Shown: piece by piece, positions 24,326-25,949 of the stretch
Position numbering within the stretch: the first letter of the stretch is position 1
Layout: every line of letters starts with the position of its first letter
DNA from: Methylococcaceae bacterium
GTDB lineage: Bacteria; Pseudomonadota; Gammaproteobacteria; Methylococcales; Methylomonadaceae
Assembly (NCBI GenBank): GCA_947506075.1
Contig: CANNNN010000005.1
Span: 1-25,949, forward strand
DNA length: 25,949 nt
Direction: 5' to 3'
Translations under genes and position numbers: made by a program
The notes under the pieces: generated by a model
Seen by the model: the letters and a program-made list of their open reading frames with translations, nothing else
Databases searched by the model: none
Told to the model about the DNA's origin: nothing

Positions 24326-25345
24326 TTAGCTCAAAAACATCGCATCGCCATAACTAAAGAACCGGTAGGATTGATCGATAGCATGGTTATAGGCGTTCAT
24401 AATAGGCTGGTAACCTGCAAACGCTGAAACCAGCATCAGCAAGGTGGACTCGGGGAGATGAAAGTTGGTCAACATCGCATCGACCGATTTGAATTGATAA
24501 CCGGGGGTAATAAACAAATCAGTATCGCCAAAACCAGCTTGCAGTTGGCCGCACCGGGAGGCTGACTCCAGCGCCCTGACCGCAGTTGTGCCTATCGCTA
24601 CTACCCGTCCGTTCCTTGTTCTAGCTTCATGCACAGCCTGAACCGTCTCCGGCGATACCGCAAAATATTCCTTATGCATGAGATGCTCGGATAAATCATC
24701 CACTCTGACTGGCTGAAAAGTACCGCTGCCGACATGCAAGGTCACAAAAGCGCTGTGAACACCTTTGGCCTTAAGCTTTTCAATCATACCTTGATCAAAA
24801 TGCAGGCCTGCGGTTGGCGCGGCAACCGCACCAGCCTCTCTGGCAAAAACCGTCTGATAACGGGTCAGATCGGAGGCATCATCTTCACGGGTAATATACG
24901 GCGGCAATGGAATATGGCCGATTTTCTCCAATATAGAGAGCAAATTAGTATCGCCTTTAAACTCCAGTTGAAACAGATCATCCTCCCTGCCCAGCACTTC
25001 GCAGCAATAGCCGTCATCCAAAGCTATCAAGGTACCGGATTTTGCCGATTTGCTAGCTCTGACATGAGCGATAGCATGATGATCGTCCAGCATGCGCTCG
25101 ATAAGAATCTCAACCTTACCGCCGCTGTGTTTTGTACCGAACATTCTCGCTGGAATCACCTTGGTGTCATTGAAAACCAACAAATCACGCGGCTTGATTA
25201 AATCGATAAAATCGGTAAAGTGCCGATCGGTTATTTGTCCGACATTTTTATCCATGCACAACAGACGACTTGCATCCCGCTCTGCCAAGGGTTTTTGCGC
25301 GATTAGCGCTGTAGGTAACTGATAATTAAAATCGCTTTTTTTCAT
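24326..25345 (-). CDS. queA: S-adenosylmethionine:tRNA ribosyltransferase-isomerase QueA
   Basis: QueA transfers and isomerises the ribosyl group of S-adenosylmethionine onto 7-aminomethyl-7-deazaguanine in tRNA, giving epoxyqueuosine. The 339-residue product shows the family landmarks in order: FNYQLPTALIAQKPL near the N-terminus, RDASRLL, LVFNDTKVIPARMFG (about 55-69), PTAGLHFD (about 178-185), TTAVRALES and NFHLPESTLLMLVSAFAG near the C-terminus. The length fits E. coli QueA (356). tgt, which often follows queA, is not downstream; instead the NlpE-like gene converges on it. The start codon ATG has no strong ribosome site. Confidence 0.97.
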   Translation of the reverse strand: MKKSDFNYQLPTALIAQKPLAERDASRLLCMDKNVGQITDRHFTDFIDLIKPRDLLVFNDTKVIPARMFGTKHSGGKVEILIERMLDDHHAIAHVRASKSAKSGTLIALDDGYCCEVLGREDDLFQLEFKGDTNLLSILEKIGHIPLPPYITREDDASDLTRYQTVFAREAGAVAAPTAGLHFDQGMIEKLKAKGVHSAFVTLHVGSGTFQPVRVDDLSEHLMHKEYFAVSPETVQAVHEARTRNGRVVAIGTTAVRALESASRCGQLQAGFGDTDLFITPGYQFKSVDAMLTNFHLPESTLLMLVSAFAGYQPIMNAYNHAIDQSYRFFSYGDAMFLS

Positions 25346-25416
25346 AGTGGTCGATGTTATCAGGTTAAGCTTACAAACACACTTAAAAAAAACTAGCCTT
25401 ATTGATAATAACTACC

Positions 25417-25422
25417 TATAAT
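25417..25422 (+). promoter_or_regulatory. -10 box (TATAAT) of tRNA-Leu
   Basis: A consensus TATAAT ends 11 nt before the tRNA, giving a start point a few bases upstream of the mature 5' end. The -35 (TAGCCT, 25394-25399, 17-nt spacer) is weak. The same AT-rich stretch probably also contains the divergent queA promoter. Confidence 0.6.
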
Positions 25423-25433
25423 AACCGTTCTTT

Positions 25434-25520
25434 GCCGGGGTGGCGGAACTGGTAGACGCGCCGGATTCAAAATCCGGTTGGGGTGACTCAGTGCCGGTTC
25501 GATTCCGGCTCTCGGTACCA
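25434..25520 (+). tRNA. tRNA-Leu (anticodon CAA)
   Basis: An 87-nt class II tRNA with encoded CCA (25518-25520). The D-stem is GCG/CGC, the anticodon arm is CCGGA-TTCAAAA-TCCGG with anticodon CAA (reads UUG), a long variable arm (TTGGGGTGACTCAGT) follows, and the T-arm is GCCGG-TTCGATT-CCGGC. The acceptor stem (GCCGGGG with TCTCGGT) contains three G-U pairs including G1-U72, which is weaker than usual. A tyrosine-recombinase remnant follows immediately, so its 3' end is the likely attachment site of a former integrative element. Confidence 0.95.
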
Positions 25521-25552
25521 AATTTAGGTTCGAGTATGTGCAAAGAAGTATA

Positions 25553-25587
25553 AAAACCCGCAAGTCGTAAGGCTTCGCGGGTTTTTT
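25553..25587 (+). terminator. Rho-independent terminator of tRNA-Leu
   Basis: The stem AAAACCCGC (25553-25561)/GCGGGTTTT (25577-25585), with a further AAG/CTT inner pairing, ends in a T6 run (25582-25587). It lies 32 bp after the tRNA CCA end. Confidence 0.9.
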
Positions 25588-25600
25588 ATTGTCCAACGAA

Positions 25601-25912
25601 ATGCAACAAAATACAGTAACACTCGACAGTTTACGCAGTAAGATTTACAGTAGATCCAAAGCAGTAACAAAAGTTACTGCAAATTTTGGAGTTACTGCAT
25701 TGGCTAAAGAACTTTTAAAAGACATAACAATACGTAACACAAAAGCTGAGCCTAAGGACTATCGCCTAAATGATGGCAATAGTCTTTACTTAATCATTAA
25801 AGCCACTGGCGCTAAATGGTGGCGATTCGATTACACTTTTAAAGTATCTACTTTAAATTCCATGGAGAGCCCAACATCAAGCCTGCATGGCCTGCGCTTT
25901 TTGAGTAATTAA
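25601..25912 (+). pseudogene. Truncated P4-type tyrosine recombinase (integrase) N-terminal fragment
   Basis: The frame encodes 103 residues. Residues about 38-81 (LLKDITIRNTKAEPKDYRLNDG, NSLYLIIKATGAKWWRFDYTFK) match the DUF4102 arm-binding N-terminal domain of P4-family integrases (LTDTAIRNAKP...YKLADGGGLYLLV..GSKWWRFDYRF). After Lys81, just 5 bases into a perfect palindrome (25838-25857), the similarity ends, and unrelated residues run to a stop at 25910-25912. No catalytic domain (R...HxxR...Y) is present. It lies 80 bp after tRNA-Leu, the usual place for such an integrase. The start at ATG 25601 has no ribosome site; a TTG at 25589 is also in frame. The break may reflect a deletion or another insertion. 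Confidence 0.75.
25838..25857. repeat. Perfect palindrome at the break of the integrase fragment
   Basis: TTTAAAGTA (25838-25846) and TACTTTAAA (25849-25857) are separated by TC. The integrase similarity ends within its first few bases, so it may be the scar or end of a second mobile element, or the site where a deletion happened. Confidence 0.5.
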
Positions 25913-25949
25913 ATCGGCTAAAGACAGCAGTACGAATCGTCCCGCTACC
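25877..25949 (-). CDS. Possible C-terminal tail of a gene entering from the right edge
   Basis: On the minus strand the last 24 codons of the window are open from the edge to TGA (25879-25877) and read VAGRFVLLSLADLITQKAQAMQA, a plausible helical C-terminus. It overlaps the tail of the integrase remnant. It is too short for a family call and could be chance. Confidence 0.2.
   Translation of the reverse strand, partial: VAGRFVLLSLADLITQKAQAMQA

Noticed and set aside
25399..25596. 65-codon ORF on the minus strand reading VPRAGIEPALSHPNRILNPARLPVPPPR
   Set aside because: It is the antisense of tRNA-Leu; this peptide pattern is a well-known false gene call over leucine tRNAs.

Overview
The window reads as ordinary chromosome of a gammaproteobacterium. 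The evidence is E. coli-like MotA/MotB, TruD, QueA, DedA, Lnt and NlpE-type proteins, moderate GC and short intergenic palindromes. A methanotroph-like (Methylococcales) relative is my guess from the repeat style and the integrase leader; nothing in the sequence proves it.

Layout. The window opens inside a ParA-family ATPase gene (1-741), followed by a three-hairpin repeat module (755-861) and lnt (880-2454). A four-gene minus-strand operon (6720 down to 2499) encodes an adaptor, an ABC ATPase and two separate MacB-type permeases. Next come a class II HDAC-like deacylase (7063-7989) and a membrane-anchored multicopper oxidase (8375-10108), both on the plus strand. These two genes are bracketed by two related copies of a roughly 100-bp palindromic repeat in opposite orientation (6807-6899 and 10214-10318). 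motA-motB (10360-12118), a CorA-like transporter with an MgtE-N-like extension (12220-13545) and a MazG-like protein (13733-14221) follow.

From 22203 down to 14490 all genes are on the minus strand. They are macA-macB (overlapping ATGA), a NodT-type outer-membrane factor, a DedA protein and a 722-residue protein joining a degenerate Fic-like segment to a zeta-toxin-like kinase domain. truD (minus) follows beyond a 321-bp gap. That gap holds a strong plus-strand terminator with no gene before it, so a small RNA is possible. A secreted NlpE-like protein (plus) and queA (minus) converge. The window closes with tRNA-Leu(CAA), its terminator and a truncated tyrosine-recombinase remnant, marking the edge of a decayed integrative element.

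How the genes work together. Two complete MacA/MacB-type export machines lie about 12 kb apart. One is split into ATPase plus two permeases without an outer-membrane partner. The other is canonical and has its own outer-membrane channel downstream. The multicopper oxidase and the NlpE-like protein both suggest envelope copper or redox handling, but they are not in one operon. The most unusual protein is the Fic-like/zeta-like fusion, which has no visible antitoxin partner.
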